Positions 1 to 5,333 of a DNA stretch of 6,363 nt are shown here, one piece after another (within the stretch, counting starts at the first letter, position 1; each line of letters starts with the position of its first letter). Below the pieces are notes generated by a model. It did no database searches. It saw only the letters and a list, made by a program, of their open reading frames with translations, and was not told the DNA's origin. The translations under genes and the position numbers were made by a program. The DNA is taken from NCBI GenBank assembly GCA_030018855.1, contig JASEHG010000113.1:1-6363 (forward strand). The letters run 5' to 3'. This DNA comes from Candidatus Brocadiaceae bacterium (GTDB lineage Bacteria; Planctomycetota; Brocadiia; Brocadiales; Bathyanammoxibiaceae).

Positions 1-2
1 TA

Positions 3-65
3 CTTAAAAGACCAGATTCTTCCCCTTCACTTCGTTCAGGGTCAGAATGACAAGTAGTTATGTAG
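3..65. repeat. Dispersed repeat, copy 1
   Basis: This copy opens with CTTAAAAGACCAGATTCTTC (3-22), which matches 2083-2102 in 19 of 20 bases. It continues to GAATGACAAGTAG (45-57), which matches copy 3. The centre between the two conserved arms differs from the other copies. It lies directly upstream of the response regulator gene and may extend left of the window. No coding function is seen. Its wide spacing and varied centre suggest a small non-autonomous palindromic element. Confidence 0.75.
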
Positions 66-66
66 C

Positions 67-84
67 CGCAGGCTAAAGCCTGCG
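67..84. repeat. Short hairpin in response regulator leader
   Basis: CGCAGGCT (67-74) and AGCCTGCG (77-84) form a perfect 8-base inverted repeat around AA. It sits 20 bases before the start codon of the response regulator, just 5' of the presumed ribosome binding site, and directly follows repeat copy 1. It has no T-tract, so it is not a clear intrinsic terminator. It could be part of the same repeat cluster or a weak translational control hairpin. Confidence 0.6.
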
Positions 85-104
85 TAGGGAGCAAAGCAAA
101 CCCA

Positions 105-1511
105 ATGACAACCCCTGCTATCTTAATAGCCGATGATGAAAAGGGCGCCCGCTTCGGGATGAAGAAGGCCCTGGAAAAGGATGGCTATTCCATCCTGGAG
201 GCCTCCAGCGGTCAGGAGGCACTGGGACTCATAAGAAACCGTCTGCCGGACCTGGTCTTTCTTGACATAAACATGCCGGAGATGGACGGCCTGGAGGTGC
301 TGGAGAAGCTAAGGGGTATGGAGTGCTCTCCTATGGTGGTAGTGATAACGGCCCATGGTTCCGAAAGGATAGCCGTAGAGGCCATGAAGAAGGGGGCCTA
401 TGACTACATCGCTAAACCCTTTGACATAGAAGAACTGAGGCTCATCGCCAGGAATGCCCTGGAGAAACTGGCCCTGCAGGATGAAAACCGCAGACTGCGG
501 TCCCAACTAGAAAGCCAATCCACCCTGGATGGATTGGGGGAGCTGGTGGGCCAGAGTACCGTCATGAGAGAACTCTTTACCAAGATTGAGAAGGTGGCCT
601 CCACAGAGGTGACGGTACTCCTCCTGGGAGAGAGCGGCAGTGGTAAGGAGCTAGTAGCCAGGGAGATACACAGACGAAGCCGCAGGGCAGACAAACCCCT
701 GGTGGTGATGAACTGCGCAGCCTTACCAGAGACCTTGATAGAGAGCGAACTCTTCGGTCACGAGAGAGGGGCCTTCACGGGCGCCACCGAGAGGCGAATA
801 GGGAAGTTTGAGATGGCCAACAGGGGGACCCTGTTCCTGGACGAGGTAGGGGATATGAGCCCCAACACCCAGGCTAAACTCCTCAGGGCCATAGAGGAAC
901 AGAAGTTTGAACGCCTGGGCGGAGGGGAGACACTCCACGTGGACGTCCGGGTAATAAGTGCTACCAATAAAGACCTCCCGGCCGAGATAAAGAAGAACGC
1001 CTTCCGTGAAGACCTTTACTACAGACTCAAGGTGGTGGAGATTGAACTGCCGTCCCTCCGCCAGCGCAGAGAGGACATACCCCTCCTGGTCCAACATTTC
1101 TTAAGACTATTCTCAAAGAAGCACAGCAAGGAAGTAAAGGGTATCTCCAGGGAGGCTATGAGGATTATCCTATCTTACGATTGGCCCGGTAACGTGCGTC
1201 AACTAGCAAACACCCTGGAGAGTGCAATAGTCCTGACCGTAGACGACACTATTGCACAGGAAGACCTCCCCGGAGACCTGAAAGGGGGGCACCCTCCCGC
1301 CTCCCCATCCATTACACCCGACTTCACCCTCCCCTTTAAAGAGGCAAAGCGGAGGGTGGTGGAGTCCTTTGAAAAGGAGCACATCCTCCGCAGCCTCAAG
1401 ACCCACAAGGGTAACGTCACTAGGACGGCCGAGGCCCTGGGGATGCATAGACAGGGGTTACAGCAGAAATTGAGGGAACTGAATATAAAGAAACAGGACA
1501 GCGAGAAATAA
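105..1511 (+). CDS. Sigma-54-dependent response regulator, NtrC family
   Basis: This is a complete 468-residue two-component transcription activator. When phosphorylated by a histidine kinase, proteins of this family oligomerise and use ATP to open sigma-54 RNA polymerase promoters. The receiver domain (about 5-120) has the acidic pair D10/D11, phospho-acceptor D54 (VFLD), T82 and K104. The AAA+ domain (about 145-385) has Walker A GESGSGKE (175-182), the sigma-54 contact loop GAFTGA (222-227), Walker B LFLDE (243-247), sensor I ATNKDL, the arginine-finger region FREDLYYRL and sensor II WPGNVRQL (360-367). A Fis-type helix-turn-helix closes the protein (about 418-460). All the key residues are intact. 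The ATG is the only in-frame start after a stop at 63-65; a TAGGGAG (85-91) lies rather far upstream. No partner kinase or sigma-54 target promoter is visible, so the regulated pathway is unknown. Confidence 0.96.
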   Translation: MTTPAILIADDEKGARFGMKKALEKDGYSILEASSGQEALGLIRNRLPDLVFLDINMPEMDGLEVLEKLRGMECSPMVVVITAHGSERIAVEAMKKGAYDYIAKPFDIEELRLIARNALEKLALQDENRRLRSQLESQSTLDGLGELVGQSTVMRELFTKIEKVASTEVTVLLLGESGSGKELVAREIHRRSRRADKPLVVMNCAALPETLIESELFGHERGAFTGATERRIGKFEMANRGTLFLDEVGDMSPNTQAKLLRAIEEQKFERLGGGETLHVDVRVISATNKDLPAEIKKNAFREDLYYRLKVVEIELPSLRQRREDIPLLVQHFLRLFSKKHSKEVKGISREAMRIILSYDWPGNVRQLANTLESAIVLTVDDTIAQEDLPGDLKGGHPPASPSITPDFTLPFKEAKRRVVESFEKEHILRSLKTHKGNVTRTAEALGMHRQGLQQKLRELNIKKQDSEK

Positions 1512-1517
1512 TTTTAG

Positions 1518-1547
1518 TTTATTGACAAACCCCATTTGTGCTAAAAT
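1518..1547 (+). promoter_or_regulatory. Possible promoter for the DUF433 gene
   Basis: TTGACA (1522-1527) and TAAAAT (1542-1547) each resemble sigma-70 boxes, but they are only 14 bases apart, which is too short. TTTATT at 1518-1523 would give an 18-base spacer to the same -10 with a poorer -35. The signal lies directly after the response regulator stop, where no terminator is seen. It is a tentative call. Confidence 0.35.
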
Positions 1548-1569
1548 GCTCCCAGGCTGGCCAGTTGTA

Positions 1570-1600
1570 ACCGCTAGTAAAGACCTGGAAATGTAGCGGT
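1570..1600 (+). promoter_or_regulatory. Inverted repeat upstream of the DUF433 gene
   Basis: ACCGCTA (1570-1576) and TAGCGGT (1594-1600) are perfect 7-base arms with 17 bases between them. They sit downstream of the possible promoter and 29 bases before the antitoxin start. Antitoxins commonly repress their own operon by binding such repeats, so an operator is a reasonable guess. A leader hairpin is equally possible. Confidence 0.35.
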
Positions 1601-1629
1601 ATCTTGAGAATCTTCCTCTCTTAAAAAGA

Positions 1630-1854
1630 ATGAAATTTGAGCGCATCACTATAGACCCAAACATCTGTACCGGCAAGCCGTGTATTCGTGGGCTTCGTTT
1701 TCCGGTTTCACGCCTTCTTGGTCTCCTTGCCTCTGGAGAGACGAAAGCAACTATCATCAAGGCTTATCCCTACCTGGAGGCTGAAGATATTGAGGAAGCC
1801 CTGCGCTATGCGGCTTATCTTGCAGAAGAAGAGACTATAGAGTTTACCAGGTGA
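1630..1854 (+). CDS. DUF433 family protein, probable antitoxin
   Basis: This 74-residue protein has the normal DUF433 length. Its hallmark region is ITIDPNICTGKPCIRG near residues 6-21, followed by FPVSRLLGLLASGE and a C-terminal acidic helical part (LEAEDIEEALRYAAYL). DUF433 proteins are small winged-helix-like DNA-binding proteins, often encoded just before a DUF5615 PIN-like toxin and regarded as its antitoxin. That arrangement is present here: the stop TGA overlaps the GTG start of a DUF5615 fragment (GTGA, 1851-1854). The toxin is truncated, which leaves this antitoxin without an intact partner. The ATG follows a purine-rich AAAAAGA but no strong Shine-Dalgarno. The family assignment is firm; the antitoxin role is inferred from family and context. 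Confidence 0.88.
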   Translation: MKFERITIDPNICTGKPCIRGLRFPVSRLLGLLASGETKATIIKAYPYLEAEDIEEALRYAAYLAEEETIEFTR

Positions 1855-1976
1855 AGTTTCTTGTAGATATGCCACTTTCACCTGCAGTGGCCCTCTGGCT
1901 TGCGAAGCAGGGTCACGATGCCATTCACGCCTCCCAGGCGGGCAACTGGTACGTTGCGACGTGCCCCTACCAATAA
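1851..1976 (+). pseudogene. Truncated DUF5615 PIN-like toxin
   Basis: A GTG start overlapping the DUF433 stop opens a 41-codon frame beginning (M)KFLVDMPLSPAVALWLAKQ and continuing GHDAIHASQAG. This is the typical N-terminus of DUF5615 (Mut7-C/PIN-like) toxins, including the early Asp (D6) of the presumed nuclease site. Family members are usually about 110-120 residues. Here the homology ends near codon 32, where a palindromic repeat begins (about 1948), and the last nine codons are repeat-derived before TAA. No downstream remainder of the toxin was found in the following 350 bases. Most of the predicted active site is absent, so a working ribonuclease is unlikely. Promoter and operator, if any, are shared with the antitoxin gene. 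Confidence 0.8.
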
Positions 1977-2005
1977 GGTCGGGCAGGGGTAAACCCTGCC
2001 CCTAC
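1948..2005. repeat. Palindromic repeat that cuts the toxin gene
   Basis: The block contains two stems. GGTACGT (1948-1954) pairs with ACGTGCC (1959-1965) with one G-T pair. GGGCAGGG (1981-1988) and CCCTGCCC (1994-2001) are perfect 8-base arms around GTAAA. TGCCCCTAC occurs as a direct repeat at 1962-1970 and 1997-2005. This looks like a small repetitive element. The second stem has no adjacent T-tract, so I do not call it an intrinsic terminator. Confidence 0.65.
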
Positions 2006-2006
2006 A

Positions 2007-2035
2007 ACTTAAACCCTTAAACGCTTGAACCCTTG
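2007..2035. repeat. Tandem 8-base repeat (NCTTRAAC)
   Basis: ACTTAAAC, CCTTAAAC, GCTTGAAC and a partial CCTTG follow one another with a strict period of 8 bases. A run of seven T and eight G (2036-2050) comes straight after. The tract is non-coding and likely prone to slippage. Confidence 0.7.
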
Positions 2036-2059
2036 TTTTTTTGGGGGGGGCAAGTCCGC

Positions 2060-2074
2060 TCCGCCTGAGGCGGA
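2060..2074. repeat. TCCGCCT-N-AGGCGGA palindrome
   Basis: TCCGCCTGAGGCGGA has perfect 7-base arms around one central base. The same core occurs inside repeat copy 2 (2103-2117), at 5962-5978, and in weaker form at 5339-5353 and 5434-5446. It appears to be a recurring short palindrome of this genome. Confidence 0.7.
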
Positions 2075-2082
2075 AAGAATCG

Positions 2083-2162
2083 CTTAAGAGACCAGATTCT
2101 TCTCCGCCTAAGGCGGAGAAGAATGACGAGTAGTGCTGTATAGACTTTTACAGGACTCTTAC
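2083..2162. repeat. Dispersed repeat, copy 2
   Basis: The left arm CTTAAGAGACCAGATTCTTC (2083-2102) matches copy 1. The right arm (2120-2162) matches copy 3 over 43 bases with 7 differences, all of them transitions. The centre forms a perfect inverted repeat with 14-base arms (2096-2109 and 2111-2124) around A2110, built on the CCGCCT/AGGCGG palindrome. It lies in the gap between the broken toxin and the aquaporin promoter and is non-coding. Confidence 0.8.
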
Positions 2163-2186
2163 TCTACAAACTAAAAACATTTATGT

Positions 2187-2215
2187 TTGACTTTTTACAT
2201 TTAATGTGTTTTAAT
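2187..2215 (+). promoter_or_regulatory. Sigma-70-like promoter for the aquaporin gene
   Basis: TTGACT (2187-2192) and TTTAAT (2210-2215) each match the consensus at 5 of 6 positions, with an ideal 17-base spacer in an AT-rich stretch. Transcription would start near 2222 and give a leader of about 110 bases before the ATG at 2331. The fit is good by eye but unproven. Confidence 0.6.
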
Positions 2216-2249
2216 ACCCCAGAATTGAGAAGGGTGGCGAAGGGCTGAG

Positions 2250-2312
2250 ATAGTAGGCAGCAGGCACTATTTGCTCCTTATTACTGCTTACTACTTAGCG
2301 CCTACTATTTGC
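2250..2312 (+). promoter_or_regulatory. Leader with two competing stems
   Basis: ATAGTAGGC (2250-2258) is a perfect inverted repeat of GCCTACTAT (2300-2308). The overlapping AGTAGGCAG (2252-2260) can instead pair with CTGCTTACT (2284-2292) using one G-U pair. ACTATTTGC is also a direct repeat (2266-2274 and 2304-2312). The region lies between the predicted promoter and the aquaporin ribosome binding site. It could be regulatory RNA or simply a degraded array of AGTAGGCAG-type short repeats. Confidence 0.4.
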
Positions 2313-2330
2313 GTCAAGGGGAGAGGCAGG

Positions 2331-3065
2331 ATGAATGAAAATTATAAAAAGTACCTGGCAGAGGCCATAGGCACCTTTACCCTGGTTTTTGTAGGGGCAG
2401 GGGCAATTTGCACGGATTACTATCTAAAGAGCGCCGGGGGTACCGGAATAGGCCTGGTGGGTGTGTCTATAGCCTTTGGGCTAGCGACCATGGCCTCAAT
2501 TTACGGCCTGGGTTACATCTCTGGCAGTCACATTAACCCCGCCATAACTATAGCCTGCTGGGCCACCAGGCGGATGGACACCAACCTGGCCGTCTTTTAC
2601 GTCCTCTCGCAACTACTAGGGGCCGCTATTGCAAGCTTTGTCCTGAAGACAATCTACCCACAGGCAGTAACCAGCGTCCACCTGGGTTCCACGTTTCTGG
2701 GGCAGGGTGTACCCATGGCCAGGGGGGTGCTCATGGAATTTGTAATCACCTTTCTCCTGGTCCTTACTTTCTTCTCAACGGCAATAGATAGGAGGGCCTC
2801 CAAGACCTTTGCGGGTCTTTGCATTGGTTTTGCCATGCTCCTTGGGGTTATGATTGGTGGGGCCGTTACGGGTGGTTCTATGAACCCTGCCAGGACCTTT
2901 GGTCCTGCCATTGCCTCTGGATTCTTCACGAACCACTTCGTGTATTGGATAGGTCCCATCCTGGGGGGTATAGCGGCCGCCCTCTTTTACGAAAGGGTAC
3001 TGGCTGGGGAAGAAGAGGTAGAAATTCCAGTAGAATCAGCCCTTAAGAGGGGGAAGCGGACCTAG
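2331..3065 (+). CDS. Aquaporin / MIP family channel
   Basis: This 244-residue inner-membrane channel passes water or small neutral solutes. It shows the MIP plan of six hydrophobic segments (roughly 9-29, 41-62, 88-107, 131-152, 160-180, 204-221) and two NPA half-helices: SGSHINPAIT (N69-A71) and GGSMNPARTFGPA (N185-A187). Aligned by eye to E. coli AqpZ, the aromatic/arginine filter is F49, V173, G182 and R188. The histidine and threonine of water-specific AqpZ are replaced by Val and Gly. GlpF-type Trp/Phe residues are also absent; the pattern is nearer archaeal AqpM (Phe-Ile-Ser-Arg). The ATG at 2331 is preferred over an upstream TTG because AAGGGGAG (2316-2323) sits 7 bases before it and the homology starts there. 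The acidic-basic C-terminal tail is cytoplasmic. The gene end overlaps the convergent acetyltransferase by 23 bases. Substrate is not determined. Confidence 0.93.
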   Translation: MNENYKKYLAEAIGTFTLVFVGAGAICTDYYLKSAGGTGIGLVGVSIAFGLATMASIYGLGYISGSHINPAITIACWATRRMDTNLAVFYVLSQLLGAAIASFVLKTIYPQAVTSVHLGSTFLGQGVPMARGVLMEFVITFLLVLTFFSTAIDRRASKTFAGLCIGFAMLLGVMIGGAVTGGSMNPARTFGPAIASGFFTNHFVYWIGPILGGIAAALFYERVLAGEEEVEIPVESALKRGKRT

Positions 3066-3537
3066 AGGGTTCCATTAGCTTCGCTTCGCTCACTACAAGT
3101 ATCAGAGGGACTTCCCCACACTCCGGGAATTTGTGACACTTTACGCATTCGGTCCATATCTTGTGGGGTAATTCCCCCTTGTCAACGGGGGAGAACCCCC
3201 TGTGCTGGAAAAACTCGGGCTTATACGTAAGTACAAAGAGTCTGCCTGTGCCCAGGGTCTTTGCCTCTTCAATACACCTCATCAGGAGCTTTCCCCCTAT
3301 GCCCTTCTTTTGATGGGGTTCAAGTACTGCCAGAGATTTTACCTCTGAGAGGTCTTTCCAGAATATGTGGAGGGCCACACAGCCTACTATCTCCCCATCC
3401 TCCAGATAAACAAAGAAGTCCCTGAGATTTTCATATATCTCGGATAGACTGCGGGGGAGCATGAGGTCCCTTGAAGCGAAGTGGTTGATAATCTTCTGTA
3501 TCTTCTCTACGTCTGAGATTAGGGCCTTTCTTATCAT
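3043..3537 (-). CDS. GNAT N-acetyltransferase, ArgA-like
   Basis: This 164-residue acetyltransferase starts MIRKALISDVEKIQKII. It has the GNAT acetyl-CoA loop QKKGIG (76-81) after the beta-4 strand SLAVLEPH, and a C-terminal WTECVKC...EC segment with C131, C134 and C140. That cysteine pattern occurs in the short ArgA-like N-acetyltransferases, which are suggested to make N-acetylglutamate for arginine synthesis, so this is the best guess for the reaction. The start codon at 3537-3535 overlaps the TatD-radical SAM stop (ATGA), and no strong Shine-Dalgarno is seen, so translational coupling is likely. An open frame extends 21 codons further upstream but lies inside the preceding gene and is not homologous. 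The last 17 or so residues (VVSEAKLMEPSRSASPS) look like an added tail partly encoded by a repeat fragment. The exact substrate is uncertain. Confidence 0.85.
   Translation of the reverse strand: MIRKALISDVEKIQKIINHFASRDLMLPRSLSEIYENLRDFFVYLEDGEIVGCVALHIFWKDLSEVKSLAVLEPHQKKGIGGKLLMRCIEEAKTLGTGRLFVLTYKPEFFQHRGFSPVDKGELPHKIWTECVKCHKFPECGEVPLILVVSEAKLMEPSRSASPS
3079..3101. repeat. Fragment of the dispersed repeat inside the GNAT gene
   Basis: CTTCGCTTCGCTCA (3079-3092) is identical to 6122-6135 in repeat copy 3. It is followed by ACAAGTA (3095-3101), which also matches copy 3 after a 3-base shortening. On the minus strand it encodes the VVSEAK part of the acetyltransferase tail. The match is short but continuous in order. 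Confidence 0.5.
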
Positions 3538-4913
3538 CCCAGGTCGTTGTATCTCCTTACCCTGAACTTCACCCCCAACTCCCTGGCAATCTGCCTGCAT
3601 GCCTCCACGTCTAACTCAGGGACGTCCACTACGGAGAGGGTTACCTCAGGGATAAAGTCCCTGGCCTGCCTCGTAAAGGCAAGGAGGGCCGGATAGGCCC
3701 TGTCTCCAAAACCAGGGGAACAAAGCTCCCTGTACCCCTCCTCGGTAGGACTGTTCAGGCTAATAAAAACAGAGTCCACTAACCCGGCTAGCTCCGGACA
3801 GACAGACCTTTTGTTTATCAAGTCTCCCTGTCCATTAGTATTTAACCTTATTTTTTTACTCCCCTTTTCCTTTAATACCTTAGCCACCCCCTTAAGGACG
3901 TCCAACCTCTCGGTAGGTTCGCCGTACCCACAGAAGACCACCTCGTCATACCTCTCAATATTGTTACCTATGGCCGTTAAGACCTCTTCAAGCGTAGGCT
4001 CCTGCTTTAGCCCCAGGTAATGGCCTTTTACGTAGGGCCGCTCCAGTCTGGGGCAGAAATTACAGGTGTTGGGACACCTGCCAGTAATGTTTAAATACAG
4101 GGAATTCCTGATGGTGTAGGCTATCTTGCCCTCCTGGTGGTTGGTGCCCATGCCAAATAACTGGAAGGCATTAAAGGTAGTGATTCGGGCAATATCTTCC
4201 CCTGTGAGGTTATAGAGCTGGGACAGGACGGGGAGCAGATACCTTAAATGGGCTGGCTCGTTCCTCTTGCCCCTCTGGGGCTGGGGTGATAAGTAAGGGC
4301 AATCCGTCTCCAGGAGGAGCCTTTCCACGGGGACGGATTTCACCACCTCCCTGAGATGGTGGGCGTTGGGAAAGGTTACCGGTCCAGCAAAGGATAGGTA
4401 AAAGCCCATCTCCAGGCACTCCCTGGCCGTCTCTTTACTCCCGCTGAAGCAGTGGAACACACCCCTGGGGGAACGACTACGGTATTCCCTTAGGATACCC
4501 AGACAGTCAGGTGTGGCCTCCCGATTATGGATAATAAGGGGCAGGTGGGCCTCAAGGGCCATTTCTATATGCCTTCGGAAGAGGGCCTGCTGGGTCTCCC
4601 TGGGGCTGAACTGGTAGTGATAATCCAGCCCGGTCTCCCCCACCGCCACTACCCCTGGGGAGCGGACCAGTCCTTTTAGCTCTCCCCAATCCGCCTCAGT
4701 GACCGCTGAGGCCCCATGGGGATGTACACCTATGCTGGCGTAGAGTCCCTGGTAAGTCTGGACGAGACCCAGCACCTTCCCACTAGAAGCCAGGTCGGTA
4801 CCCACCACCAAGAGATACCCGACCCCCTGGGCTCGGGCCCTCTCAAGTACCTCGGGTAAATCCCCCTCATATTCTGCCATATCAAGGTGGGTATGGGTAT
4901 CTACTAGTAGCAT
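3534..4913 (-). CDS. TatD family hydrolase fused to a radical SAM domain
   Basis: This is a continuous 459-residue fusion. Residues 1-256 form a full TatD metal-dependent hydrolase/DNase (TIM barrel): DTHTHLD with the HxH metal ligands H7 and H9, GETGLDY with E93, H129 (IIHNRE), H154 (FHCFSG) and D204 (ETDCPYL). Residues about 262-459 are a radical SAM domain: SLYLNITGRCPNTCNFC carries C280, C284 and C287 for the 4Fe-4S cluster, followed by CGYGEP (328-333) and RLNTNGQG for SAM binding. It matches the TatD-linked radical SAM family (TIGR04038), which is usually a separate neighbour of tatD or fused to it. The radical SAM reaction is not known. The ATG follows AGAAGGA (4925-4919) with 5 bases between. 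It begins 33 bases after yraN and overlaps the acetyltransferase start by 4 bases, so it is probably part of one operon. Confidence 0.93.
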   Translation of the reverse strand: MLLVDTHTHLDMAEYEGDLPEVLERARAQGVGYLLVVGTDLASSGKVLGLVQTYQGLYASIGVHPHGASAVTEADWGELKGLVRSPGVVAVGETGLDYHYQFSPRETQQALFRRHIEMALEAHLPLIIHNREATPDCLGILREYRSRSPRGVFHCFSGSKETARECLEMGFYLSFAGPVTFPNAHHLREVVKSVPVERLLLETDCPYLSPQPQRGKRNEPAHLRYLLPVLSQLYNLTGEDIARITTFNAFQLFGMGTNHQEGKIAYTIRNSLYLNITGRCPNTCNFCPRLERPYVKGHYLGLKQEPTLEEVLTAIGNNIERYDEVVFCGYGEPTERLDVLKGVAKVLKEKGSKKIRLNTNGQGDLINKRSVCPELAGLVDSVFISLNSPTEEGYRELCSPGFGDRAYPALLAFTRQARDFIPEVTLSVVDVPELDVEACRQIARELGVKFRVRRYNDLG

Positions 4914-4946
4914 GGAAGTCCTTCTGCGGGCACACTGTTAGCGGCA

Positions 4947-5321
4947 CTAGCCTTGGACGGAGAAGGCATTTTGGATGATTTTAGAGTCTGACACCCTGCC
5001 TTCCTCATCAAATTGGATGGTAACCACGTCAAAACGAAAGCTCTGTCCGGATAACCCCTTTTCCCTGATGTATTGCTGTGCCGCATCAAAGAGGTGCCGT
5101 CTCTTTTCATTGGTAATCCTGAGTTCTGGAGGGCCGTATCTGGTGGATTTACAAGCCTTAACCTCAAGAAAAACTATTGTACTACTGTCATAGGCAACAA
5201 TGTCTATCTCGCCGTGGCTTGAGCGGTAATTGCGTTGGAGTATCTGGTAGCCCCACTTCTTAAGGATTTTGACTGCCTGGGTTTCACCCTCCAGGCCCAG
5301 GGCCTTCCTGTGTCCCTTGAT
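4947..5321 (-). CDS. yraN: YraN / UPF0102 family nuclease-like protein, ATC start
   Basis: This 124-residue protein begins (M)KGHRKALGLEGETQAVKIL and has the UPF0102 pattern of a restriction-endonuclease-like fold: RNYRSSHGEIDIVAYD (D40) followed by IVFLEVK (E53, K55). It continues through RYGPPELRITNEKRRHL and FRFDVV near the C-terminus. Length and end-to-end alignment are normal for YraN. The in-frame stretch back to the stop at 5393-5391 contains no ATG, GTG or TTG, and the first canonical start codon inside the gene is GTG at codon 99. AAGGAGG (5333-5327) lies 5 bases before ATC at 5321-5319, exactly where YraN homologs start, so ATC initiation or a base change or error is inferred. The molecular role of YraN is poorly known; it is often encoded near rplS and rnhB. 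Confidence 0.85.
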   Translation of the reverse strand: MKGHRKALGLEGETQAVKILKKWGYQILQRNYRSSHGEIDIVAYDSSTIVFLEVKACKSTRYGPPELRITNEKRRHLFDAAQQYIREKGLSGQSFRFDVVTIQFDEEGRVSDSKIIQNAFSVQG

Positions 5322-5333
5322 AAGCCCCTCCTT
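5319..5333 (-). promoter_or_regulatory. Strong Shine-Dalgarno before ATC start of yraN
   Basis: The minus strand reads AAGGAGGGGCTTATC. The AAGGAGG (5333-5327) is a perfect anti-16S match with a 5-base gap to ATC. This site fixes the start of yraN even though the codon is not canonical. Confidence 0.7.

Noticed and set aside
723..1097. Open frame antisense to the response regulator
   Set aside because: No recognisable motif; the plus-strand frame here carries the AAA+ motifs, so it is a shadow.
1981..2042. Intrinsic terminator made of the GGGCAGGG hairpin and T7
   Set aside because: The T-run starts 35 bases after the stem, too far for a rho-independent terminator.
2263..2275. GGCAC...TTGC resembling a sigma-54 promoter in the aquaporin leader
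   Set aside because: Only 3 bases separate GGCAC and TTGC where 5 are needed, and a good sigma-70-like promoter lies upstream.
2271..3065. Aquaporin starting at TTG 2271 (20 extra residues)
   Set aside because: The extra residues come from the repeat-rich leader, and the ATG at 2331 has a good Shine-Dalgarno and begins the family homology.
4904..5167. 87-codon minus-strand open frame overlapping yraN and the tatD start
   Set aside because: It is out of frame with the clear YraN motifs and has no family features.
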